DNA of 64,000 nucleotides, from positions 132,750,029-132,814,028 of the forward strand of contig OY757015.1 in the NCBI GenBank assembly GCA_963580285.1. The letters run 5' to 3'. This DNA comes from Lucinisca nassula. Its lineage: Eukaryota > Mollusca > Bivalvia > Lucinida > Lucinidae. Positions 42,723 to 56,870 of this stretch are shown in pieces; the first letter of the stretch is position 1, and each line of letters begins with the position of its first letter. The notes under the pieces are model-generated. The model ran no database searches. It was given only the letters and a program-made list of their open reading frames with translations, and had not been told where the DNA came from. The position numbers were made by a program, and so were the translations under genes.

Positions 42723-43650
42723 CGCTCCTTTGATAGATTTTTATTAAACTTTGGTCAAATATTTCTTTCAGTGAGCTGATGTGCAAAACCCATAAATGAA
42801 CCATGTCAACTCAAGGTCAAGGACACATTTGGAGGTCAAGTGCTTAAAACTTTGAATTTTATGTCCGTTCCATATCTCCTTTACCCCTGCTAGGATTCAC
42901 TATAAACTTTGGTCAATTATACACCTCAGTGAGCTAATTTGCAGAACCCATAAATGAACCATGCTGACTGAAGGTTAAGGTCATACTTGAAGCTCACAAT
43001 TTTTATTAAACTTTGGTCAAATATCCCCCTCAGTGGGCTGATGTGCACAACCCATAAATGAGCCATGCCGACTCATGGTCAAGGTCACATTTCAATTTCA
43101 AGGCCATGAGATTAAAACTTTGAATTTTGTGTCCGCTCCATATCTCCTTTACCCCTCAAAGGTTTTTCTTTAAACTATTATCCCCCTCAGTGAGCTTATG
43201 TACAGTGCCCAAAATGAATCATGCCAACTCCAGATCAAGGTCACACTTGAAGATCACAAGTTTGAAACTTTCATATCTCATTTACCCTTGAAATGGATAT
43301 TCATTAAACTGTGGTCAATTATCCCCCTCAATGGGCTGACATGCACAATCCTTAAATGAACCGTGTTGACTCAAGGTCAAGGTCACACACGAAGGGGACA
43401 ACTGAATTTGTGTCCGTTCCATATCTCCTTTACCCCTCGCAGGATTTTCATGAAACTTTGGGCAAGTATCTTCCTCGTTGAGCTGATTTGCAGAAGCCAT
43501 AAACGAACCATGCTGACTCAAGGTCAAGGTCACATTTGAAGATCACAAGTTTTTTGTGTGTCACTTAATCTCCTTCACCCCTCAAAGGATTTTCATTAAA
43601 ATTTGGTCGAATATCCCCTCATTGAGCTGATGTGCAGAACTCAAAAATAA
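42723..43650 (+). repeat. ~140-bp tandem array with AAGGTCAAGGTCAC, inserted in satellite
   Basis: Six to seven units with gtccgttccatatctccttt, ttcattaaactttggtcaa, tcagtgagctgatgtgcaga and gactcaaggtcaaggtcac; homologous to 29.9-30.5 kb. Confidence 0.8.
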
Positions 43651-43654
43651 ACCA

Positions 43655-44408
43655 TGCCAACATTATGGTGTTCTACGGTAGAAAGGCAACATTCTTAAAC
43701 TTGTGGCTGAGTATTTGCTAGCATTGAACATCTCAATACTGTCATAAGGCAATGATTCCAAATTTGACTGGCGATCCATTTTGAAATATACAAACAATCG
43801 CCCGTTTGTCAATCCTAAACGAACCATTAAACACCAGTGTTGTGTTATATGGTTGGAAGGCAACATAAATAAACTTGTAGCTTGGCTACATATTACATCT
43901 GAACACTGTCTAAAGGCGATGATTCCAAATATGACAGCGATCCATTTTGAAATATACAAACAAGGTCCCTCTTGTCAACCATAAACGGAACACCAATTGA
44001 ACACCAATATGGTGTTCTGTGGTAGGAAGGCAACATTATTAAACTTGTATCTTAGCATTTCTAAGATACAACATCTGAACACTGTCCAAAGGCAATGAAT
44101 CTTAATTTGACTGGCCATCCATTTTGAAATATACAAACAAGGTCCCTTTTGTCAACCATATACAGACTAATTAGACACCATTATAGTGATCTGTGGTAAG
44201 AAACTGATAGCTTAGCATTTGCTAGCAAAGAACATCTGAACACTGTCCTAAGGTAATGATTCCAAATTTTACAGTGATCCATTTTGAAATATACAAACAG
44301 TCACCCTTTGGTCAAGCATAAACGAAAATAAATTAAACACCGGAAAGGTGTTCTCTGTTCTATGGTAGAGAGGCAACATTATTAAACTTGTAGCTTAGCA
44401 TGTGCTAG
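43655..44408 (+). repeat. ~170-bp satellite array, left block
   Basis: About four to five monomers: ggtgttctatggtagaaagg, caacattattaaacttgtag, cttagcatttgctagca, gaacatctgaacactgtc, ccaaatttgactggcgatcc, attttgaaatatacaaacaa. Confidence 0.85.
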
Positions 44409-44548
44409 GATAGAGTGAGTTAGTGTTTGAGTTTTAAGTCCCACCAACAGCTAAGGTCATACGGGGACTGGATCTCTGTTTAAAGACTCATCCAAAAGTC
44501 TGGAGAAGCTCGGGATCCCTGGTTTACAAGGCGAGTAGTGTAACCACA
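44409..44548 (-). mobile_element. SINE family B, minus, head lost at the triplet tract
   Basis: Tail side agtgagttagtgtttgagtt. The tRNA-like end reads ccctggtttacaaggcgagt, then agtgtaaccac, and stops where AACAACAACTACTACT begins. Confidence 0.78.
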
Positions 44549-44624
44549 ACAACAACTACTACTACTACTTCTAGTACTACTACTACTTTTCCTTCTACTA
44601 CTACTACTACTACTTCTCCTACCC

Positions 44625-44696
<72 letters not shown>

Positions 44697-44886
44697 CTTC
44701 TACTACTATTACTACTACTACTTCTACTGTTACTACTACTAATTTACTAGTACAACACCTACTTAAAAGGTAACTATTATTAATTTTTCTATTTTTACTT
44801 GTACTTCTACTGTTACTAATACTTCTGCTGCTACTACTACTACTAATACTTCAACTGTTACTTCTACTGCTACTACTACTACTACA

Positions 44887-44934
<48 letters not shown>

Positions 44935-45111
44935 GCTATTACTTCTCCTGCTGTTACTACTACTACTTCTACCACTACTACTTCTTTTACATCTACTGTC
45001 CCTACTGCTACTTCTGCTACTACTACTACTACTTCTACTGTTACTACAACTACTACTTCCACTGCTACTACTACTACTACTACTACTACTGCTGCTACTA
45101 CTTCAACAATA

Positions 45112-45150
<39 letters not shown>

Positions 45151-45574
45151 TCTTCTATTACTACTTCTACTACTACTACTTCTATTACTACTACTACATC
45201 TACAACTTCTACTGTTACAACTACTAATTTACTAGTACTATATCTACTTAAAAGGTTACAATTATTAATTTTCCTATTTTTACTTGTGCTTCTACTGTTA
45301 CCAATACCACTTTTGCTACTACTACCACTACTACTACTTCTTCAGTTACTACTGCTACTTCTACTACTACTGCTACTACTACTTCTACAGTTACTACTAC
45401 TACTACTACTACTACTACTACCAAAACTACTACTACTGCTTCTACTGCTGCTACTTATACTACTACTACTGTTACTACTACTACTTCAACTACTATTTTT
45501 GCAACTAAAACTACTACTTCTACTTTTACTACTACTACTTCTACTGTTACTACTACTACTACTACTACTACTAT

Positions 45575-45626
<52 letters not shown>

Positions 45627-45685
45627 GTTACTACTGTTACTACAACTACTACTTCTATACTTTGAAAGTTAAAGTTAAGTACTGT

Positions 45686-45723
<38 letters not shown>

Positions 45724-46711
45724 GTATTACTACTACTACTACTACTACTACTCTTACTACTAAATCTACTCTTACTACTTCTACTGTTAATAATACTACT
45801 TCTACTACTGCTACTACTGTTACTACTACTACTACTACTACCTCTACTGCTACTTCTACAGTTACAACTGCTACTTCTTCTACTACTACTACTACTTCTA
45901 CTGTTACTACAAATACTCTTACTACTTCTACTTCTACCATTACCACTACTACTTCTACTACTCCTTCATCTGTTACTACTACTACTTTTTTTTCTACTGC
46001 TACTGTCCATACTACTACTTATACTACCACTTCTACTTCTACTGTTACTATTACTACTTCTTCTACTACTACTGCTACTACTACTACTATTACTACTACT
46101 ACAACTTCTGCTACTACTCTTCTTCTACTGCTACTATTACTACTAATTCTACTCCTACTACCACTTCTACTACATCTGCTACTACTACTACTACTGTCCT
46201 ATTACTACTACTACTACTACTACTGCTATTACTGTTTTAACTGCTACTTCTACTACTACTACTACTTCTTCTTCTTCTACTGCCCTACTACTACTCATAC
46301 TACTACTGCTACTGCTACTACTCCTATTACTGCTACTACTACTACTTCTACAACTACTACAACTACTTCTACTGCTACTACTACTACCACTTCTACTACT
46401 GCTACTACTAGTTCTACTACTAATTCCACTACGACTGTTACAATTACTACTACTACTACTACTACTATTACTTCTACTACTACTATTACTACTACTTGTC
46501 TGTTACCACTACTACTACTTCTATTACTACTGCTACTTCTACTGTTACTACTTCTTTTTTACTAGTACTGCATCAAATACTACTACTACTAATTCTACTT
46601 CTACTGCTACTTTTTCTACTTCTACTACTACTTCTACTGCTACTATTTCTACTACTACTACTACTACTACTACTACTATTTCTTCTGTTGCTACTTTTAC
46701 TACTACTACTT

Positions 46712-46746
<35 letters not shown>

Positions 46747-47494
46747 GCTACTACTACTACTACTAGTACAATTACTACTACTACTACTACTTCATCTTCT
46801 ACTTCTACTACTATTACTAGTACTACTATTACTTCAACAATAACATCTTTTTCTACGACTACTACTACTTCTACCACTACTACTACTCCTTCTTCTACTA
46901 TTACTTCTACTACTACTATTACTACTACTACTTCTACAACTTCTACTTTTACAACTACTTATTTAGTAGTACTACATCTATTTAAAAGGTTACTAATATT
47001 AATTTTCCTATTTTTACTTGTACTTCTACTGTTACTAATACTACTTTTGCTACTACTACTACTACCACTACTTCTACTTCTACAGTTACTACTGCTACTT
47101 CTACTGCTACTACTACTTCTACTGTTAGTACTACTACTTCTACTACTGCTTCTTCTACTGTTATCACTACTGCTACTTCTACTACTACCACAACTATTAC
47201 TACTGCTATTACTGCTGCTACTTATACTACTGCTACTTCTTCTACTTCTACTACTTCAACTACTACTTCTGCAACTACAACAACTACTACTACTACTTTT
47301 ACTACTACTACTACTTCTACTGTTACTACTACTGCTTCTACTACTACTTCTACTGTCACTACTAATACTACTTCTACTCTTTGACAGTTAAATTTAAGTA
47401 CTGTTACTACTTCTACTACTACTACTACTGCTACTATTACTACTGCTACTTCTACTACTAGTCTTACTTCTACTTCTACTACTACTTCTACTGT

Positions 47495-47642
47495 TCTAGC
47501 GAAAGAATGTGCACTGTACTGGTTAACCGCTTACGTATAAGCCTGTCCAGGAAAGTGTTGATAGGTGAACTGGCCGGCACAAAAATGACCTAAATAGTGT
47601 TGACTGGGCCGTTAAACTCCAATGCAAACAAATAAACAAAAC
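47495..47642 (+). mobile_element. SINE family C 3' fragment inside the triplet tract
   Basis: From gcgaaagaatgtgcactgta to ccaatgcaaacaaataaaca; the 5' part is absent. Confidence 0.8.
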
Positions 47643-48119
47643 TTTTACTGTTACTAATACTTCTTCTACTAAATCTACCACTACTGCTACTTCTGCGGTT
47701 ACTACTGCTACTTCTACTACTGCTACTTCTACTGTTACTACAACTACATCTACTACTTCTACTTCTACTGTTACCACTACTTCTACTACTACTACTTCAT
47801 CTGTTACTACAACTGCTACTACTACTTCTACCTCTTCTACTTTTACTGTCCATACTAACACTTCTTCTACTACTACTGCCACTACTACTTCTACTGTTTC
47901 TATTACTACTACTACTACAACTACTGCTACTACTACTACTATAACTACTACTACAACTTCTGCTACTACTCTTCTTCTACTGCTACTATTACTGTTACTA
48001 CTACTACTACTACTTCTACTGTTACTACAACTACTACTTCTATACTTTTAAAGTTAAAGTTAAGTACTGTTACTACTTCTACTACGACTACTACTACTAC
48101 TTCTACTACTACTACTACA

Positions 48120-48175
<56 letters not shown>

Positions 48176-48530
48176 TACTACACTTACTGATAAATCTACT
48201 CTTACTACTTCTTCTACTGTTAATAATACTACTTCTACTAATACTACTACCACTACTGCTACTTCTACATTTACTACTGCTACTTCTACTACTACTTCTT
48301 CATCTGTTACTACTACTACTACTACAACTACTTCTTCTTCTACTGCTACTGTCCATACTACTACTTATACTACCACTACGACTTCTAGTGTTTCTATTAC
48401 TACTTCTACTACTACTACTACTATAACTACTACTACAACTTCTGCCACTACTCTTCTTCTACTGCTACTATTACTACTAATTCTACTCCTACTACCACTT
48501 CTACTACATCTGCTACTAATACTACTACTG

Positions 48531-48567
<37 letters not shown>

Positions 48568-49082
48568 TACTGCTATAACTGTTTAAACTGCTACTTCTAC
48601 TACTACTACTTTTTCTACTTCTACTGCCCTACTACTACTTCTACTACTACTACTGCTACTACTCCTATTACTGCTACTACTACTACTACAACTACTACTA
48701 CTACTTCTTCTGCTACTACTGCTACCACTTCTACTACTGCTACTACTAGTTCTACTACTAATTCCACTACGACTGCTGCAATTACTACTACTTCTACTGC
48801 TTCTGTTACTACTACTACTACTATTACTACTACTTCTACTGTTACCACTACTACTACTTCTATTACTACTGCTACTTCTACTGTTACTACTTTTTTTACT
48901 AGTACTGCATCTACTACTACTACTCCTACTAATTCTACTTCTACTGCTACTTTTTCTACTACTACTACTGCCACTACTTCTACTACTTCTACTACTACTA
49001 CTTCTACTGCTACTATTTCTACTACTACTTCTACTACTACTACTTCTTCTACTACTACTACTACTTCTACTACTACTTCTTT

Positions 49083-49118
<36 letters not shown>

Positions 49119-49825
49119 AACAATTTCGACTACTACTACAACTACTTCTACTACTACTACTACATCTTCTACTTCTACTACTACTACTACTATTACTTGT
49201 ACTGCTACTACTTCAACAATAACTTCTATTACTACGACTACTACTACTTCTACCACAACTACTACTACTACTTCTACTAGTACTACTAAATCTACAACTT
49301 CTACTTTTACAACTACTAATTTACTAGTACTACATCTACTTAAAAGGTTACTATTATTAATTTTCCTATTTTTACTTTTACTTCTACTGTTACTAATACT
49401 ACTTTTGCTACTACTACTACTACCACTTCTACTACTTCTACAGTTACTATTGCTACTTCTACTGCTACTACTACTTCTACTGTTACTACTACTACTTCTA
49501 CTACTGCTACTTCTACTGTTACCACTACTACCACAACTATTACTACTGCTTCTACTGCTGCTACTTATACTGCTGCTACTACTTCTACTTCTACTACTTC
49601 GACTACTAATTCTGCAACTACAACTACTTCTACTACTTTTACTGCTACTACAACTTCTACTGTTACTTCTACTACTGTTTCTAATAATACTTCTACTGTA
49701 ACTACTAATACTACTTCTATTCTTTGAAAGTTAAAGTTAAGTACTGTTACTACTTCTACTACTACTTCTACTGCTACTATTACTACTACTACTTCTACTA
49801 ATACTCTTACTACTACTTCTACTGT

Positions 49826-49972
49826 TCTGGCGAAAGAATGTGCACTGTACTGGTTAATCGCTTACGTATAAGCCTGTCCAGGAAAGTGTTGATAGGTGAA
49901 CTGACCGGCACAAAAATGACCTAAATAGTGTTGACTGGGCCGTTAAACTCTAATACAAACAAACAAACAAAA
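49826..49972 (+). mobile_element. SINE family C 3' fragment, second copy of the same insertion
   Basis: It is truncated at the same base as 47,495 and preceded by the same ctactgttct, about 2.33 kb away, so it was copied with its surroundings. Confidence 0.8.
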
Positions 49973-50882
49973 CTTCTACTGTAACTAATACTTCTTCTTC
50001 TACTACTTCTACCACTTCTATTTCTTCTACAGTTACTACTGCTACTTCTACTACTACTACTTCTACTGTTACTACAACTACTTCTACCTCTACTGTTACC
50101 ACTACTTCTACTACTACTACTTCATCTGTTACTACTACTGCTACTACTACTTCTACTTCTTCTACTTTTACTGTCCATACAACTACTTCTTCTACTACTT
50201 CTTCTACCACTACTACTTCTACTGTTACTATTACTACTTCTACTACTACTACTACTGCTACTACTACTACTATTACTACTACTACAATTTCTGCTACTAC
50301 TCTTCTTCTACTGCTACTATTACTACTACTTCTACTCCTACTACCACTTCTACTACTTCTACTACTACTACTACTGCTACTACTACTACTACTACTACTT
50401 TTACTGCTGTAACTGTTTAAACTGCTACTTCTGCTAGTACTACTTCTACTTCTACTGCCCTACTACTACTTCTACTACTACTGCTCCTACTACTACTTCT
50501 ACTACTACTACTAATACTACTTCAACTACTACTACTACCACTTCTACTACTGCTACTATTACTTCTACTACTACTTCCACTACGACTACTACAACTACTA
50601 CTACTTCTACTACTACTGATACAACTACTACTACTACTACTACTACTATTACTACTTCTACTTCTACAACTCCTACTGTTACTACTACTACTTCTACTAC
50701 TACTACGTCTGCTTTTACTGTCCCTACCACTACTACTACTACTACTACTACTTCTACTACTGCTGCTATTACTACTTCTACAACTGCTACTACTACGACT
50801 ACTGCTGCTACTACTACTCCTACTACTACTACTACTACTGCTACTACTACGACTACTGCTGCTACTACTACTCCTACTTCTT

Positions 50883-50914
<32 letters not shown>

Positions 50915-51405
50915 GCTACTACTACTAGTAGTACTGCTACTACTAGTACTACTGCTTCTACTACTACTACTACTTCTTCTGATTCTACTTCTACTACTAC
51001 TACTATTTCTACTACTACTTCTACAACTTCTACTGTAACAACTACTAATTTACTTTTACTACATCTACTTAAAAGGATAATATTATTAATTTTCCTATTT
51101 TTACTTGTACTTCTACTGTTACTAATACTACTTATGCTACTACTACTACTACCACTACTACTACTTCTACAGTTACTACAGCTACTTCTATTACTACTCT
51201 TACTACTACTTCTACTGTTACTACTACTACTACTACTGCTACTTCTACTGTTACTACTTCTACTTCTACTACTTCTGTACTGTTACTACTTCTACTACTA
51301 CTACTACTACTACTGCCACTATTACTACTACTACTACTTCTACTCCTACTCTTAAGACTACTTCTACTACTACTTCTACTGTTACGAATACTACTACTTC
51401 TTCTC

Positions 51406-51446
<41 letters not shown>

Positions 51447-51779
51447 TCTACTACTACTACTACATCTACTACTACTACTACTACTACCACTACTTCTACT
51501 TCTACTGTTACCACTACTTCTACTACTACTACTTCATCTGTTACTACTACTTCTACTTCTTCTCCTACTTCTACTGTCCATACTACTACTTCTTCTACTA
51601 CTTCTACCACTACTACTTCTACTGTTTCTATTACTACTCTTACTACTACTACTTCTGCTACTACTACTACTATTACTACTACTACAATTTCTGCTACTAC
51701 TCTTCTTCTACTGCTACTATTACTAATACTTCTACTCCTACTACCACTTCAACTACTTCTACTACTACTACTACTACTG

Positions 51780-51815
<36 letters not shown>

Positions 51816-51936
51816 TTACTGCTGTTACTGTTTAAACTGCTACTTCTACTAGTACTACTTCTACTGCCCTACTACTACTTCTACTACTACTGCTACTGCT
51901 CCTACTACTACTTCTACTACTACTAATACTACTTCA

Positions 51937-51971
<35 letters not shown>

Positions 51972-52168
51972 CACTACTACTACTGCTACTATTACTTCTA
52001 CTACTACTTCCACTACGACTACTACAACTACTACTACTTCTACTACTACTGATACAACAACTACTACTACTACTACTACTATTACTACTACTATTACTAC
52101 TTTTACTTCTACAACTCCTACTGTTACTACTACTACTTCTACTACTACTACGTCTGCTTTTACTGTCC

Positions 52169-52202
<34 letters not shown>

Positions 52203-52278
52203 CACTTCTACTGCTGCTATTACTACTTCTACTTCTGCTACTACTACGACTACTGCTACTACTACTACTTCTCCTTTT

Positions 52279-52309
<31 letters not shown>

Positions 52310-53145
52310 TATTACTGTTTAAACTGCTACTACTACGAGTAGTACTGCTACTACTTCAACAATAACTTCTACTACTAGTACTACTGCTTCTACCACTACT
52401 ACTACTACTGCTAGTTTTTCTACTACTACTTCTACTACTACTACTACTATTTCTACTACTCCTTCTACAACTTCTACTGTTACAACTACTAATTTACTTG
52501 TACTACATCTACTTAAAAGGTTACTATTATTAATTTTCCTATTTTTACTTGTACTTCTACTGTTACTAATACTACTTATGCTACTACTACTACTACCACT
52601 ACTACTACTTCTACAGTTATTACTGCTACTTCTATTACTACTGCTTCTACTACTTCTACTGTTACTACTACTACTTCTACTACTGCTACTTCTACTGTTA
52701 CTACTACCACTTCTTCTACTTCTGTACTGTTACTAATACTACTACTTCTACTACTACTACTACTACTACTACTGCTACTACTACTACTACCACTACTGCT
52801 ACTTCTACAGTTACTACTCTACTTCTACTTCTTCTACTGTTACTCATCAATCATGTAACTTAGCGTTTTCTAGCATATTACATCTGAACACTGTTCAAAG
52901 GTGATGATTCTAAATTATACTAGCGATCCAATTTGAAATATACAAACAATCGCCCTTTTGTGAACCATTAACGAACTATTTAACACCAGTATTGTGTTCT
53001 GTGGTAGGAGGGCAACATAATTAAACGTGGAGCTTAGCATTTTCTGGCATAAAACATCAGAGCATTGTCCAAAGGCGATGATTTCAAGTTGGACAGCGAT
53101 CGATTTTGAAATATACAATCAAGGTCCCTTTTGTCAACCACAGAA

Positions 53146-53310
53146 GCCTCCATGATGTAGTGGTTACGCTACTCGCCTTGTAAACCAGGCGTCGCAGGAT
53201 AGATCCGGGGCATCTGCAGACTTTCGGGTGAGCCTTAAAACTGAGGTCTCGTCTCTGTATGACCTTCGCTGTTGGAGGGACGTAACTCTCAAATACTCGC
53301 TCACTCACTC
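53146..53310 (+). mobile_element. SINE family B in satellite
   Basis: gaagcctccatgatgtagtg, then cgctactcgccttgtaaacc; tail ctcgctcactcactc. Flanked by caaccaca / caaccata. Confidence 0.82.
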
Positions 53311-54603
53311 TTTAGGCAACCATAAACGAACTATTTAACACCAGTATGGTGCTCTGTGGTAGGAACGCAACATGTTTAAATTTGTAGCTTTGCGTTTGCT
53401 AGGATAGCACATCTTAGCACTGTCCTAAGGCAATAAGTCCAGATTTGACTGGCGATCCACTTTGAAGAGTCGTCCGTTTGTCAACCATTAACGGATTATT
53501 TAACACCAGTATTGGGTTCTATGGTAGGAAGGCAACATTATTAAACTTATAGCTTAACATTTGCTAGCATAGAACATCTGAACACTGTCAAAAGACAATT
53601 ATTCTAAATTTGGCTGGCGATCCATTTTGAAATATACAAGCAATCGCCCTTTTTGTCAACCATAAACGAACTATTTTACACCAGTATGGTGTTCTATGTC
53701 ACGAAGGCAACATTATTAAACTTACAGCTTAGCCTTTTGCTAACTCGGAACATCTCAACACTGTCAAAAGGCAATGATTCCAAATTAGACTGGCGATCCA
53801 TTTTGAAATATACAAGCAATTTTGTCAACCATTAAACGAACACTGTCCAATGATAACGGTTCTAACTGTTACTGGCTATCCATTTTGATATATACAAACA
53901 ATCGCCCTTTTGTCAACCACAAACGAATTATTAAACACCATTAGTATTTTTTTGTAGTAGCAAGACAGTATGAAACTTGGAGCTTAGCATTTTCTAGCAT
54001 AGAACATTAGAACATGGTCCAAATGTCGATGACATACTATTCTAAAATTGTAGCTTAGCATTTGCTAGCATATTACATCTCAGCACTGTCACTGTCCAAA
54101 GGCGATGATTCCACATTTGACAGCGATCCATTTTTAAACATATAAACAAGGTCCCTTAAACGAACCATTTAACACCAGTGTGGCGTTATATAGTAGGAAG
54201 GGTTATTTATCAAAATTTGTAGCTTTGCATTTGCTTGCACAGAACATCTGAACACGGTCCAAAGGGAATTAATTAATAACTAATTTGACTGGCGATCCAT
54301 TTTGAAATATAAAAACGATCGTCCGTTTGCCAACCATATACGAACTATTTAACACCAGTATGGTGTTCTATGGTAGTTAGGCAACAATATTAAACTTATA
54401 GCTTTGTTTTTTTTTTCTAGCATAGGTCATTTGAACACTGTCAAAAGGGAATGGTTCCAAATTTGATTGGCTGTCCGTTTTGAAATATACAAACAATCGT
54501 CCTATATAAACGAACTAATAAACACCGGTATGGTGTTCTATGGAAGGAAGGCAACATCATTAACCATAAAACTTAGCAATTGTTAGCAACGAACATCTGA
54601 ACA

Positions 54604-54945
54604 CTGTCCCCGATAGCTCAGTTGGTAGAGTGTCCGCTCCGGGGAACGGGAGGTCTCGGGTTCGATCCCGGGCCGCGACATACCAAAGTCGTTAAAAATG
54701 GTACTAGCTGCTCCTCGTTTGGCACTCAGATTTACGGGGTAGAGCTAGGACTGGTCGATCCAGTGTCAGGATAATGTGACTGGGTGTGGTATCATGTAAT
54801 GTGTCTGGGACATGATACTTCAGTGAGGCAGCACTATAAACGTGAGCATTGAGCTCCCTGTCGCAACCAGATACCGTCGTGATATGACTGAAAAATTGTT
54901 GAAAGCGACGTTAAAACCGAATTCACACACACACACACACTGTCA
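54604..54945 (+). mobile_element. tRNA-derived SINE family E (V-SINE/RUDI-like?)
   Basis: The head has a good A box (tagctcagttggtagagtg) and B box (gggttcgatcccgg). Acceptor-stem pairing is only partial (about 6 of 8) and the anticodon stem is poor, so it is not a tRNA gene. The body (ggtactagctgctcctcgtt, ggtgtggtatcatgtaatgt) and 3' end (aaagcgacgttaaaaccgaa) are followed by (CA)n. Resemblance to the molluscan RUDI V-SINE is from memory and unchecked. Confidence 0.72.
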
Positions 54946-56870
54946 AAAGGGAGTTATTCCGAATTTGACTGGCGATCCATTTTGAAATATGTAAACAATG
55001 GCCCTTTTGTCAACCATAAACGAACTATTTAACACCATTATAGTGTTCTATAGTAGGCACGCATACTTATCAATCTTGTAGCTTAGCATTTCTAGCATCA
55101 GAAGCTCAGCTGGACAACAACTGTTCAACAATCGCATTTTTCTCGACCACCAACGAACTAAAAAATATTTATATGGCGTTATATGGCATCAAAACAATGC
55201 TTATAAACTTATAAGTTAGCATTAGCTAGAAGTGGACACCAGAAGAAAATTCAAAATCAATGATAACAAATATGACTGGCGATCCATTTTGAAATATTAT
55301 ACGGTCGCCTCTTTGTCAACCATCTGTGAACTAGCTAACACTAATAATGCGTTATATGGCAATGTTATTTAACTTGTAGTCTGTTGTTCGCTAGCATGGA
55401 TCATTGAAACAAGATCAAAAGACAATGATTCAAAATTGGACTGGCGATCCATTTTGAAATGTTCAACAATCGCCACTTTGTCAACAATCTACGAACAACC
55501 TAACATTAATATGGCACTGAGGCATTGCCAATAAACTTATCAGCATTAGCTAGAACTGGGCATTAGAACAATAACTGGGGCCATTGATTCCAATATTGAA
55601 CTGGCGATCCATTTTCGAATTGTCACCGCTCACCTCTTTGTCGGGTGTCTACGAATTAGGTAACAATAAATGGTTTTGTATGGCATGTTATTAAACCTGT
55701 AGCTTAACGTTCACTTACATTGAATATCGTAACAATATCAAAAGTTAATGTTTCCAAATCGCTTTTTCGTAATATTCAACATTCGAATTTTTGTCAACCA
55801 TCTCCGAACTAGACAACATTTATATGGCGTTAAGGCAATGCTTATGAACTTGAAGCTTCGCATTAGCTGGAAACTATTCCAAATTGGTCTGCTAACATTG
55901 ATGGGGCGTTATATGGCAATGAGACAATGCTTGTACACTTATAGCTAAGCATTAGCTAGAATTTGACATCAAAACAATATTCCATATTGGACTAGCGAAC
56001 CATTTTGAAGTATTCAACGCTCGCATCTTGTCAGGCGTCTACGAACTAGGCTACACTGACATGGTTTTATATGGCATTAGGGCAATGTTATTTAACTTGT
56101 AGCTTAACGTTCGCTAGCATTGAATATCGAAACAATATCAAAAGTAAACGATTCCTAATTGGACTGGCTATCCATTTCGAAATATTCAAAAATCGCAGTT
56201 TAGTCAACCGTCTCCGAACTAGCTAACATTTATATGGTGTAGTGGGGCATTAAAACAATGCTTATAAACTTCCAGCATAGCAGCAGGTGAAAATTGACAT
56301 CATATCAATATCCAAAGCCAATTATTCCTAAATGGACTGGCGATCCATTTTGAAATATTCAACAATCGCCTGTTTGTCATCCTTCTACGATGTAGCTAAC
56401 GTTGATATGGCGTTAATTGGCACTGAGGCAAGATTAATAAACTTGTAGCAACGCATTAGTACGAAGTGGACATCAGAACGATATCCAAATCAATGATTCC
56501 GAGTTTGATGGCAATCCGTTTAGACATATTCAACATTCGCCTCTAAGTCCGCCATCTACCAACTAGCTTACAGTAATTCGGTGTTAGATTGCATACGGCA
56601 TGTTATTAAACTTATAGCTTAGCGGTCGCTAACATAGAACATCAGAACAATATCAAAAGTCAGTGATTCCTATTTGGTCTGGCGATCCATTTTGAAATAT
56701 TCAACAATCGCATTTTTTGTCAACTGTCTACGAACTAGCTTTAATTATATGTCGTTATATGGCATTGAGGCAATGGTTATAAACTTCTAGCATTAGCTAG
56801 AAGTGGACATCAACACAATATCCAAAGTGAGTGATTCCAAGTTAGCCTGGCGATCCATATTGAACTAGAA

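Larger units (their letters stand above)
44549..52845. repeat. 8.3-kb imperfect ACT/CTA trinucleotide tract
   Basis: Almost every triplet is ACT with frequent TCT, GCT, GTT, ATT and ACA variants. Non-triplet islands recur: acttaaaagg at 44,761, 45,246, 46,980 (one change), 49,338, 51,067 and 52,511, each followed by a ttaattttcctatttttact block; and gttaaagttaagtactgtta near 45,667, 47,388, 48,050 and 49,728. These islands show kilobase-scale internal duplication. ORFs of Val, Leu, Tyr or Thr runs on either strand are translations of the repeat, not proteins. Confidence 0.97.
52846..56870 (+). repeat. ~170-bp satellite array, middle block
   Basis: Roughly twenty monomers, measured spacing of the gatcc word about 160-174 bp. 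Two subtypes occur: one with aacactgtccaaaggcaatg and atacaaacaaggtccctttt, the other (from about 55,100) with gaacaatatccaaagtcaat, attcaacaatcgcctctttg and gcgttatatggcattgaggc. SINEs interrupt at 53,146 and 54,604. Confidence 0.9.

Noticed and set aside
44763..52205. Many long ORFs of Val, Leu, Tyr or Thr runs on both strands
   Set aside because: They are direct translations of the ACT triplet tract in different frames; no start context, splice logic or sequence complexity.
54604..54680. tRNA gene
   Set aside because: A and B boxes are present, but acceptor and anticodon stems pair poorly and a SINE body follows. The tRNA-like heads at 31,632, 35,756, 53,146 and 62,838 fail for the same reason.
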